A stretch of 64,000 nt of DNA from CAXBGS01 sp963975425 (GTDB lineage: Bacteria; Planctomycetota; Planctomycetia; Pirellulales; Pirellulaceae), in contig CAXBGS010000002.1 of assembly GCA_963975425.1 (NCBI GenBank), positions 620,001-684,000 on the forward strand, written 5' to 3'. Positions 26,032-34,800 of this stretch are shown piece by piece (position 1 is the stretch's first letter; each line of letters starts with the position of its first letter). The notes below the pieces were generated by a model, which ran no database searches, had not been told where the DNA came from, and worked only from the letters and a program-made list of their open reading frames with translations. The translations under genes were made by a program, and so were the position numbers.

Positions 26032-27435
26032 TCAAGTTTGCAGACAGTGCCGATTCGCCATACTGATACCGCTGACGATCGCGCCGACGATGCCCACGAA
26101 ACCTTGATCGGTGCCGCATAAAAACACGTTGGACAGGTGGGTGGTACCGTCTAACTGCTTGTCCGGTGCGCCATAGACGGCGCCGTTATCGTGCCAAGTA
26201 AACCGCCGGATTGTCTTGGGCGTGAACACATCGGTGTCGACGACGTAGCGGCGAAAGTCCGGCATAAAACGAACAGCGGATTCGATTGCTTCGTCGTATT
26301 GCCGAACCTTTTCTGCGTTGTATTTTTTGTCCGGCAACGCGCACCAGCGGTCATGATTGGCAAGCGTCGTGATCCGAATCACACCGTCGGGCAGTTCGCC
26401 CTCTTCCGCATCATAGACGTAGTTATTTGGCGAACAGATCACACCGGTTCTCGCGTCGCAAAGCGAATCATCAGGCCGCTGCCAGTGGAACTGATGGCTG
26501 TCGTTGTAAAACACGATGGTGCGATCAAAACCGAAATCGACGGGCTTGCGATCAAGCACCGAAATCGACTCAATGAACGAGAGTTTTCCGGCACGAGCGA
26601 CATCGACATCGGTGATGTCGTCGCACATCCGCAGCGTCTCGACATTGCCCGCCGACGAGAGAATGCGTTTTCCTTGCAATTCGGTTCCGTCGTCTAGCAC
26701 GACACCTGTCGCGCGCCCGTCTTCGACATGGATCTTTGCGACACCGCTGCGCAGTTTTAACTCACCGCCAAGACCGCGGAACTTGCGGACCAGGTTTTTC
26801 AAGATGACTCGAACGCCTTTGTACGGGCGACCGAAACCTTCCAGATAACAGGCCCGAAACATGATGCAGAACTGGCCAAAGTCCATGTCGTTCTCGCGAG
26901 CGTTTCCGTACCACATCAGCGGGCACAAAATCATCTCGATCAACAAAGGATCGGTGATATGAACGGCCATCACTTCGCGGGCCGAACGCATAAAATTCGG
27001 GTCGCCCCCATCCATATCGCTGTAATCCAGCAGCGAATCGCACAAGGATCGAAAACCATCGATCTGGTCAGGAAAGCGGTCCGCGATTTCACTTTCCAGC
27101 AGCTTGATGTCGTTATCAAAGTCAAGCGAGGCATCGGGAAACCGAATGGACGACCCGACTTGCTCGGCGAGTTTAAAGTCGTCCCACCGAAAACGAAGCT
27201 GCCGGATCAACTTGGCCAACGGACCTTTCTTGGTGCCCTTTTTGGCAAAATTGGTCATCGCGTGCAGGCCGACGTCATAATCACGTCCGCCCATGCGATA
27301 GAAGGAGTTCAATCCGCCGATCGTGTAATGGCGTTCGAGAATGCAGACACGCTGATCAAAGTGCGCCAAGCGAATGCCGGCCGCCAATCCGCTCATCCCA
27401 GCGCCGATGATAATTGTGTCGTACTGGGCGGTCAT
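26032..27435 (-). CDS. CrtI-like FAD-dependent oxidoreductase/desaturase in a KS-ACP cluster
   Basis: 467 aa. The N-terminus IIIGAGMSGLAAGIRLAHF (8-26) followed by ERHYTIGGLNSFYRMGGRDYDVG is the FAD-binding motif of phytoene-desaturase/carotene-isomerase-type enzymes. The C-terminus GVFLCGTDQGFVGIVGAIVSG-like segment completes the FAD site. Such proteins desaturate, saturate or isomerise polyene and acyl chains. It is the third gene of a minus-strand set with a ketosynthase and an acyl carrier protein, 75 bases after the ACP, which points to an acyl-ACP substrate rather than a carotenoid. No phytoene synthase is nearby. Confidence 0.85.
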   Translation of the reverse strand: MTAQYDTIIIGAGMSGLAAGIRLAHFDQRVCILERHYTIGGLNSFYRMGGRDYDVGLHAMTNFAKKGTKKGPLAKLIRQLRFRWDDFKLAEQVGSSIRFPDASLDFDNDIKLLESEIADRFPDQIDGFRSLCDSLLDYSDMDGGDPNFMRSAREVMAVHITDPLLIEMILCPLMWYGNARENDMDFGQFCIMFRACYLEGFGRPYKGVRVILKNLVRKFRGLGGELKLRSGVAKIHVEDGRATGVVLDDGTELQGKRILSSAGNVETLRMCDDITDVDVARAGKLSFIESISVLDRKPVDFGFDRTIVFYNDSHQFHWQRPDDSLCDARTGVICSPNNYVYDAEEGELPDGVIRITTLANHDRWCALPDKKYNAEKVRQYDEAIESAVRFMPDFRRYVVDTDVFTPKTIRRFTWHDNGAVYGAPDKQLDGTTHLSNVFLCGTDQGFVGIVGAIVSGISMANRHCLQT

Positions 27436-27510
27436 GGCAAAATCAAGAAAACGGCTGCGATCGGATCACTCAACCAAAGGATATCTCGGTCGGGTCAATC
27501 GAGCGAACGA

Positions 27511-27768
27511 TTACTTTTGGATATCTTTCATTTTCGGTTCCAGATAGGAAACCGTTGACGCCATGCTTGCCAGATGACCGTAATCTTCCTCGGGAATTTG
27601 CACGCGGTGTCGTTTCCGCAGTTCCATGACGATGTCCAAGAAATCCATGCTGTCGAGTTCCAGCTGTTCGCGGAATGCTTTGTCATCGTCCAGCGAATCG
27701 AGATCCTCATCAGGTGAAATGTCGTCAAGGATGTCGAGGATTTCGTCGCGAATTTCGGCAGGGGTCAT
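27511..27768 (-). CDS. Acyl carrier protein
   Basis: 85 aa, acidic, with helix-type ACP sequence. The phosphopantetheine attachment site is LELDSMDFLDIVMEL, with Ser 40 in the DSM motif. The family's usual length is 75-90. It sits between the ketosynthase and the CrtI-like flavoprotein, so it probably carries the growing chain for that pathway rather than for primary fatty acid synthesis. Its later half (RKRHRVQIPEEDYGHLASMAS) is typical of specialised ACPs. Confidence 0.93.
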   Translation of the reverse strand: MTPAEIRDEILDILDDISPDEDLDSLDDDKAFREQLELDSMDFLDIVMELRKRHRVQIPEEDYGHLASMASTVSYLEPKMKDIQK

Positions 27769-27897
27769 CGATTTAATAGCTCCGCTTAGTTTGTCGCCAG
27801 GCCTTCGGGCAACAGACGTTTATTTAAATAAGTTGTCTAGTGGGTTTGGCATTGGCGTTCGGTTCGCCAAGCAAGGTGTTGGGCACGGCGAATGGTA

Positions 27898-29157
27898 TTA
27901 GACACGGCCAATGATGACGACCGAGTTGATGCCAAGCATTCCGAAAGAGTTGTTCAAAACGTAATCAACCTTTGCGACCTCCTGCGGCTCGTTGAGAACC
28001 AAGCCGGGTAAATCACAACTGGGGTCCAGTTCATCAACGTTGATTGTCGGATGAACCACACGGTCACGGAATGACGATAGGTTGCCGGCAAGTTCCAGTG
28101 CACCCGCGGCGCCCATCGCGTGTCCAATGTAACTCTTGGTATTGTTGACCCGAGTGTTCTGGCACTGGCCGAACACCGACCTTAGCGCCGTGCACTCTTG
28201 CGTATCGCCGCTGCTGGTGCCCGTCGCGTGGGTGCTGACGATGTCAATCTGGTCAGCTTGCAGCCCCGCCCGTTTCAGTGCCATGTTGACGCATTCGGCT
28301 TGACGTTCGGGATTGGGCAGGACGAAATCGGTTGCATCGGTGTTCATTGCGTAGCCGACCAGTTCGCCGATGATTTCAGCATCGCGGGCCTTGGCGTCGC
28401 TAAGCCGTTCCAGCGTGTACAGACAGCCTCCTTCGGCGACGACGATTCCATTGCGGCCGACATCAAACGGACGAGACGCCTTCGTCGGATCGTCATGCAT
28501 CGCCAACGCGTTCTGACTGTTGAAACTCGCAAAGATGCCAAACGTGTGAATGCTTTCGCTGGTGCCTCCCGCGATGGCCAAGTCACATTCGTGAAGCCGC
28601 AACATTTGAGCACCTTGGATGATGCCAGCGTTGCCGGCGGCACAAGCCGCACCGATGGTGTAGTGCGGTCCGGTGATGCCCATATTCAGAGCGATCTCGC
28701 CAGCCGGATTATTGGCAACGGTCCGCGGGTTGTGATGATGCGACCAACAACTGGTGTCGTAGTCGAATCCTTTGATCACATAGATTTCGTTTTCGGTTTC
28801 AACGTTCCCGTGTTCGGTCACACCGACATAAATCCCGACGCGAGACTTATCGATATTTTCCCAGTCGAGCCCCGCATGCTTGACGGCTTCGTTGGCCGCG
28901 TAGACACCGACGCTGCCGGCGCGAGTGCCTCGGCGAATGTCTTTTTTGCTTTGATACCGCTTGGCGTCAAAGTCGCAAACGCCGGCAAGGGTCTCGCCGA
29001 AATAGCGGATTTCGTAGGGGCCGACACCGCTTCGTTTTTCAAGCAGCGCCTCGCGATACGATTGCCAATCATTCCCGTTCGGCGCGGTCAACCCGATTCC
29101 GGTGATGACAATCCGTTGGTCGTCGGGTAATTCTGAGGCGCGGTTAGGAGCAATCAC
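27898..29157 (-). CDS. Beta-ketoacyl-ACP synthase (KAS II-like)
   Basis: GTG 29157 is preferred, giving 419 aa. A TTG at 29187 is in frame but touches the U-tract of the upstream hairpin. The thiolase-fold residues are complete: nucleophile Cys 172 (IGAACAAGNAG), His 310 (STHATGTSSGD), Lys 341 and His 346 (NTKSYIGHAMGAAGALEL). The enzyme condenses malonyl-ACP with acyl-ACP. It starts a minus-strand run KS, ACP, CrtI-like flavoprotein; the ACP begins 129 bases downstream. A chain-length-factor partner is absent, so it probably works as a homodimer. Confidence 0.93.
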   Translation of the reverse strand: MIAPNRASELPDDQRIVITGIGLTAPNGNDWQSYREALLEKRSGVGPYEIRYFGETLAGVCDFDAKRYQSKKDIRRGTRAGSVGVYAANEAVKHAGLDWENIDKSRVGIYVGVTEHGNVETENEIYVIKGFDYDTSCWSHHHNPRTVANNPAGEIALNMGITGPHYTIGAACAAGNAGIIQGAQMLRLHECDLAIAGGTSESIHTFGIFASFNSQNALAMHDDPTKASRPFDVGRNGIVVAEGGCLYTLERLSDAKARDAEIIGELVGYAMNTDATDFVLPNPERQAECVNMALKRAGLQADQIDIVSTHATGTSSGDTQECTALRSVFGQCQNTRVNNTKSYIGHAMGAAGALELAGNLSSFRDRVVHPTINVDELDPSCDLPGLVLNEPQEVAKVDYVLNNSFGMLGINSVVIIGRV

Positions 29158-29185
29158 GAGGGCGCGATCCGGCGGGGCTGTGCAC

Positions 29186-29210
29186 AAAAAAGTTAGCCCA
29201 GCAGGCTAAC
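29186..29210 (-). terminator. Intrinsic terminator-like hairpin between the OleD-like and ketosynthase genes
   Basis: Read on the minus strand, GTTAGCC and GGCTAAC (plus-strand positions 29204-29210 and 29192-29198) form a perfect 7-bp stem with a 5-base loop. Six U residues follow directly (29191-29186). It lies about 165 bases after the OleD-like stop and about 28 bases before the ketosynthase GTG, so it could end the first transcript or act as an attenuator for the second. Confidence 0.7.
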
Positions 29211-29373
29211 GATTTTGACGCGAATTGACAACGGGCCCCTTTCGATTCGAGCGCGGAATCGAGGCCGATTCACGGGAGAAATCGAAGCCGATTCGGCCGC
29301 GATGACGAGATGAATTTTGGTCCCAGACCGGATGCGGCGCCGGCGCCGCTGCCAGGGTCCTTGCCGCCGCCGT

Positions 29374-30384
29374 CTAAGCGTCCCTAGCGGACCAGCGGCG
29401 TGCCAGCGTTTCCAGCCCATCGGCCATGGTGACGCGGACGTGGTACCCAAGCCGCTCACGTGCCGACGAGATGTCGAAGTAGTGGTCATGGGCCATTTGG
29501 GCTGCGACAAATCGCGTCATCGGCGGTTCCGATTTCCGCCCCGTCGCACGGTAAACGGCCTCGAGTGCTGCACCGATGGCATAGGCGGCTCGAAAGCTGA
29601 TCCGCTTTGCCGGCGAGCGCGCACCGCCAAGTTCACAGATCTGACCGATCCAATCCCAACAACGCACCGGTTCGTCCTGAGCGATAAAGTACGCGCGGCC
29701 ACCCGCTTCGGTCGCTCTTGCGGTATCGGACGCCAACACATCGACGGCGTCCAAATGAGCCGCAGCCGCATTGGTCACGTGAACCGTATCGACCAAGTTG
29801 TCACCGCTGCCGACAATCCGCAAACGTCCGCGGCGAGCTCGCTCGATCAGTCGAGGCAAAATATGCGGATCGTCTTCGCCCCAAATCAAATGCGGGCGAA
29901 GCGCCACCGTTCGAAGCCCACCGGGCTGGTGTGCGTTAAGTACCGCTTGTTCGGCCAGCGCCTTGGTGTGTGGATAGTGACACAGCCAACGCGTCGCATA
30001 GGGAACCGTTTCGTCAACGTGGGATTGGTGTTGCCCGTCGAACGTCACGCTGGGGCTGCTGGTGAAGACGAGCGATCGAATGTTGGCCGACTGGCACGCC
30101 CGGATTACGTTTTCAGTCGCCAGTGTGTTGATTCGATAGAAGTGTTCCCAGGAACCCCAGACGCCCGCGACCGCTGCGGTGTGGATAACCGCGTCAACAT
30201 CATTGATTGCCTGAGCGGTGAAATGGTCATCGGCTAAGTCGCCGCGACGATGCGACATGCCGGCTTGAACCAATTCGGGGTATTCGCGGCGGGACACACC
30301 TAGGACCTGATCGCCTCGCTGCAACAGCTGACGCACGATTTCGCTGCCCAGGTAGCCGCCGCAACCGGTTACCAAGATACGCAT
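29374..30384 (-). CDS. OleD-like / 3beta-HSD-type NAD(P)-dependent short-chain reductase
   Basis: 336 aa extended SDR. The nucleotide motif is TGCGGYLG (6-13), and the catalytic pair is Tyr 137 / Lys 141 (YPHTK) with an upstream TSSPSVTFDG. Sequence such as DAVIHTAAVAGVWGSWEHFYRINTLATENVI matches the 3beta-hydroxysteroid dehydrogenase branch, which includes OleD, the 2-alkyl-3-oxoalkanoate reductase of long-chain olefin synthesis. OleA, OleB and OleC are not in the window. The downstream ketosynthase/ACP/CrtI-like genes make an acyl-chain substrate plausible. A generic nucleotide-sugar epimerase function is the alternative. Confidence 0.8.
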   Translation of the reverse strand: MRILVTGCGGYLGSEIVRQLLQRGDQVLGVSRREYPELVQAGMSHRRGDLADDHFTAQAINDVDAVIHTAAVAGVWGSWEHFYRINTLATENVIRACQSANIRSLVFTSSPSVTFDGQHQSHVDETVPYATRWLCHYPHTKALAEQAVLNAHQPGGLRTVALRPHLIWGEDDPHILPRLIERARRGRLRIVGSGDNLVDTVHVTNAAAAHLDAVDVLASDTARATEAGGRAYFIAQDEPVRCWDWIGQICELGGARSPAKRISFRAAYAIGAALEAVYRATGRKSEPPMTRFVAAQMAHDHYFDISSARERLGYHVRVTMADGLETLARRWSARDA

Positions 30385-30447
30385 AAGGTCTCGATACGTT
30401 TCGAGGGCATGGAAGGTTTCCTATGGCAGTGGTGTAAGCGAGATAAG

Positions 30448-30477
30448 TACGTGCAGGAACGATACGTGCAGGAAGAA
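30448..30477. repeat. 15-bp tandem duplication
   Basis: TACGTGCAGGAA begins two adjacent 15-base units (30448-30462, 30463-30477), between the lipoprotein and OleD-like genes. Confidence 0.6.
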
Positions 30478-30571
30478 CCGGCGGTCGTCACCAAAACGCC
30501 CGCCAAGGACGATCATCAATTCGGTGCGTCCTGCAGCCTGTCTTGCGAGTGACTGGTCGTTCAGCGAATGA

Positions 30572-30628
30572 CCGGCTTGATCCGAAATCACTGGCTTGAC
30601 CCAAAATATCTGGCTCGATCACAAGTGA
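30572..30628. repeat. 19-bp tandem repeat, 3 degenerate copies
   Basis: Units at 30572-30590, 30591-30609 and 30610-30628 share C(C/T)GGCT(T/C)GA(T/C)C and a following A-rich part. The array ends 29 bases before the lipoprotein stop. Confidence 0.65.
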
Positions 30629-30657
30629 CGGGTGCGTCGGCCAGGGGGGCGAGTCGG

Positions 30658-31536
30658 CTAGAGATTGTCCGCTATCGTGGGCAACTGCTCGACGTTGATC
30701 AAGACGACCAATTGTTGAGGCTGCTGATTTGCGCTCTGTCCGCTGAACATTTGCTTGCCCAACCCCCGCAGCGGCGTCTCGGCGGCGAGCACCAGGGTCT
30801 GGCCTTCGGCGGCGATCACGTTCAAATCCAATTCTTTCAATGACCACGCGTCACGACGCGTATCGATCCTCAGAGCCGTATCGCTGCTGACCCAACGTTG
30901 CCGCATCGAACCGTGCTGAATTTCTGGTCGCAGACGCAGTTGGATTTCGTGCGAAGTTCGAGTCGCAGTGGGCGTCACGGCAAACAAGAACTGAGGGTTC
31001 TCTAGCGTTCGACCGACCGTCTCGTTTTCGATGCGAACGAGTGTGACGTGCGATCCTTCGGTGGGCTGGCGCAGCGGCAACTCGTGGCGTCGTCCCAATC
31101 GCATCGGAATTCGATCGACACCGTGCGACACGTCGCTGCCCACATCGGCTTGTCCCAGGAATTGGTCGACGACGCCTGTCGACTGTTTCAACTTCTCAAG
31201 TCGCGCGCGAAATCGTTCTTCGTGAATCAAGCGCCCGCCACGGATGCCATTCTCGGACATCGCGAACCGGCTGGCCGAATCAAAGGTCGCTTCGTCTACC
31301 CACTGCCACAGCGAAGCCATATCGTCCGCCGTGACACCGTCAATGGCGATCGGAACAAACTCGACTTCTAAAACGACCGCCTTGCTGCTTTCGCGCACTG
31401 GCGTCAGCGCCCGAGCCGGCGAGCCATCGCTGCCAGCGCGTTTCGACCAAGTCGTGCAGCCGGCAGTGATTGCTAGCATGGCGACAAGGATCACGATTAT
31501 TTTGGTGGGGCGTGCCAAGGTAGCGACTTTTTCCAA
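30658..31536 (-). CDS. Putative lipoprotein of unknown function
   Basis: 292 aa, probably from TTG 31536. The signal is short and basic then hydrophobic (KIIVILVAMLAITAGC), with a lipobox Cys near residue 27. The mature protein is hydrophilic, with alternating strand-like segments (TLVRIENETVGRTLENPQFLFAV; HEIQLRLRPEIQHGS) and ends PQQLVVLINVEQLP, somewhat like a secretin-type or pilus-associated fold, though no family is recognised. It is divergent from the giant SMC-like gene and shares its 285-base upstream region. Confidence 0.75.
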   Translation of the reverse strand: MEKVATLARPTKIIVILVAMLAITAGCTTWSKRAGSDGSPARALTPVRESSKAVVLEVEFVPIAIDGVTADDMASLWQWVDEATFDSASRFAMSENGIRGGRLIHEERFRARLEKLKQSTGVVDQFLGQADVGSDVSHGVDRIPMRLGRRHELPLRQPTEGSHVTLVRIENETVGRTLENPQFLFAVTPTATRTSHEIQLRLRPEIQHGSMRQRWVSSDTALRIDTRRDAWSLKELDLNVIAAEGQTLVLAAETPLRGLGKQMFSGQSANQQPQQLVVLINVEQLPTIADNL

Positions 31537-31807
31537 GAGCGAGTAACGACTTTGTTACGAACGTCGGCGGTCGGGCGTCAATAGAAAGCCGTGAAATAAA
31601 GCAATCGCCATCTCCGCGGTTCCAGCGTCCGTCCGGCGAGCCTGAACATTTCTCTCTTTTCGTGAAACACCCAATTCGATTAAAGTCCGCCGCATACCCG
31701 CTAACCGCGGTCGGAGCATCTGTTCGGTACTTGGCAGGATCGCCAAGCAACCGTTCTCTCAAAACAAAAGACGAGAGACCGATCGCAACGAATGATTTTG
31801 TGGCCAT

Positions 31808-31814
31808 GGAGGAG
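31808..31814 (+). promoter_or_regulatory. Strong ribosome-binding site fixing the SMC-like start
   Basis: GGAGGAG lies seven bases before ATG 31822. It supports this start over the upstream in-frame ATG at 31792. Confidence 0.75.
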
Positions 31815-31821
31815 CCCGACC

Positions 31822-34800
31822 ATGTTGCTGGATCGCATCGACATCGACGCACACGGACCGCTGAGCCGCGTGGAATTAGGGCCATTGGCCGAACACATGA
31901 ACGTGATCTGCGGACCCGAGGGAAGCGGAAAAACCGCCATCGCTCGATTCATCCGTGACTCACTGGTAAACCGCCGATATCCGCTCGGCATGATGAATTC
32001 TTCGACCGGCCGCGTCGTGTGGGCCGATCGGAATGGAAAAATCCACTGCCGCCGCGAACAAGACGGTACAGCGGAAGGTCGCCGAACGATCGAATTCGAA
32101 TCCCGAGGCGACTCCGCGTGTGACTACGGATCATTGAAACATTCTTGGCTGGGTGGAATCACCGGCAGCACGGATGCGAGTCGTGCCGCCGTTTCGATCC
32201 AGTTGCCCGAATCGATCGTCGATTGTGTGATCACCGACACGGCGGTCACCAATGTTGCCCGAATCGTCTCGGCTTGTGTCCGCAACGGACTTGATTCGCC
32301 CGAGACGTATCGATCGCTGCCACTGGCGGAAAATCCCAGCTATCTGGAACACGACCATCTGTCGCGACGTGATTCAGGTGACCATCCTGAGAATCGCAAC
32401 CGTCAACTGCGTGCTCAGCTGGCCGATGTCGAAGCCGAATTGGCAAGAATCAATTCCCTGGACACCGACTACCGCCGCTTGTCCGAGCGGCGTGACCAAT
32501 TGACCACTCGACTGGCGAGTCTTCGTGACGCCGCGGCGAACCGATCGGCCGGTGCGAGACCGGGCAATGTGGACCAAGTTCATGTTGACCAGCTTCGTCG
32601 TCGACAGAGTGAACTGCGTCGGTGGATCGCCGAACTCGATGCCGAACTTGCGCGATTACAGTCAAGCCACCATTCCCTGAACCAAGGTCGTGACTATTCG
32701 TTTGCGGACTACCGCGAAACGCTGTATCGCGAATACGCCAGCTCGGTCGACGATACGCTGCGACGCCGATTGGATGATCTGGATACCCAGATGATTCGGT
32801 GGCGGCGCATGCTGATGGAGATCCGTGGCCTGCGGGATTCGATTCTTCATGATGGCGTTCGGCCCACCTATCGTCACGACCCATTCGAATCCGTGACCCG
32901 TCGGCGTCAGCGTCTGGACGGTTTCCTGCACGCGATCGATCGCTATGCCGGAGATCGGTATGCACACGATCTGGACTCGGCCTATGACGACCGCCGCGAT
33001 TTACCAGAACTGCGAAATCGGCACGGGCACGTTCGCGACGCGAATTGGGCTCGCTATGACGCCCATGACTTAACCGCACGTCGCAACGCGGAAGAGATTG
33101 ATTCGCGGATCGATGCCGCCACGCGACAAATCGATTGGCTACTGGAACGTTATCGTGACGGCGGTCTGCACGATGATTGGTACCAAACCCTATCGCCGTC
33201 GACTTATCGATCCACCACCGACTTGGCCGGAACGCTGCAGTCGATTCGCGAAGATCTCAGTCAAGTCGCCAACTCCACTCGCCGCCAATACGATCATCAT
33301 CGCGAGACGCAGCATCAGCGGGACACCGAGGCCAGACGTGATTTCACGGCGTCGGAACTGGACGAACTGCGCCGCAGCGAACGTTGGCTGGTCGATGCGA
33401 TTGAACAACTAACCCGACACCGTGAATCGTTGCTTCGCGACTTCACATCGTCGCTCACGATGCCCCCGAGTTCCGCCTCGACCGCGCCAGACAGCTTAAA
33501 CATTCATCTGTGGGACGCTGCGGGTTACGCACAAGAACGTGCCAAGCGAGTGAGCGAGTTGAGCCACGTCAACGCACAATTGCAAGAGTGCCTCGACCGA
33601 ATTTCACGCCGTCGTCGAGACCAATACGACGGAACCTTTCGAAAATACTCTGACAAAGCTGCGGGGCTCGGATATGGCGATTCACGCCTAGACGAGAGAA
33701 CTCGACCGCACACAACGCCGCTTGATTGGGCCAACGCTGAATCCATCCGCAACGAATTGAGGCACGTCGAAGATGCGCTTGCCAGCGCGTCGCGGGCCGA
33801 AGCACTGCGGTCACGTCGGGCCGAGCTTTTGGAAAAGCTGCAGGTCGTTCGTCATACACCGCGAACCCAAAGTCCCTTGGCCGATGACGCGAGTCGTTGG
33901 TTGGTGCGATTGTCGGCAGGCCGATTGCGACGAATCGAGTGGGATTATGCGACGTTCCATCGCGGCCAAAGCCTCTCGGCTGGTCGCACATCGGGTGTCG
34001 TCGACGCCAACGGCGCACGACTCGCTCAGCAAACCGGCGTCCGAATCGATGGCCGCGACGAGATCGACTGTTCGGCGGCCGACCGTGCGGTGGCATCACT
34101 TGCGGTGCGTTTAGCCGCCGGTGACCTACTGGCCCGCACCGGCCGAACGGTTCCACTGGTGATCGAAACCTCTCGCGAACTGCTTGTCGAGACGGCTTTG
34201 AATCCGCGAGATCTGACGGGCCACTCAAACCCGTATTCGCTGCGCGGCTTTGACCATCACTATCACGGCACACCGCTTGCGTTCTATCGGTACGGTGATG
34301 ACCGGTACAGCAATCATCCGATCGCCGCGGCGTTGTCGGATTACTCACAGTCCGGTCGCCAAGTCGTCGTGTTAACAAGCGACACCAGCCTGTCCGACCA
34401 GATCGATCGAGCCGGCGGTCGACGATTCGATTTACATGGGCAGCACGTTGTGCATCCACATCGTCCGCTTTGGCGTTCGAAACATGAGACGGAAAAGTAC
34501 ACCGGTCCCTATCCGCACTCCCATTCCACCGTCGACCCGTCGACGTATGCTGCGGTCGACTCATCATATGGTGCGGTCGACTCATCGTTCGTCGGTGCAC
34601 CGACATCGGTCCATCACCCGCAATCGGCCGACGTGAATCGCAACTTCGACCTGGCATGGCGGGAAGCCCACGGCATCTACGATCATGTCGATACGGCAGC
34701 GAATCGTTCATTGCCGCCTCGGACCGATCGCGTCCAAACGGACTGGGCGGTCGACGGTGTCGACTATCGTGACGGCTATTACTATGCCGACACCTACACG

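Noticed and set aside
29333..29348. 16-bp GC palindrome GCGGCGCCGGCGCCGC as a regulatory site
   Set aside because: Low-complexity GC repeat just after the OleD-like stop; such palindromes arise easily in GC-rich DNA and no other support exists.
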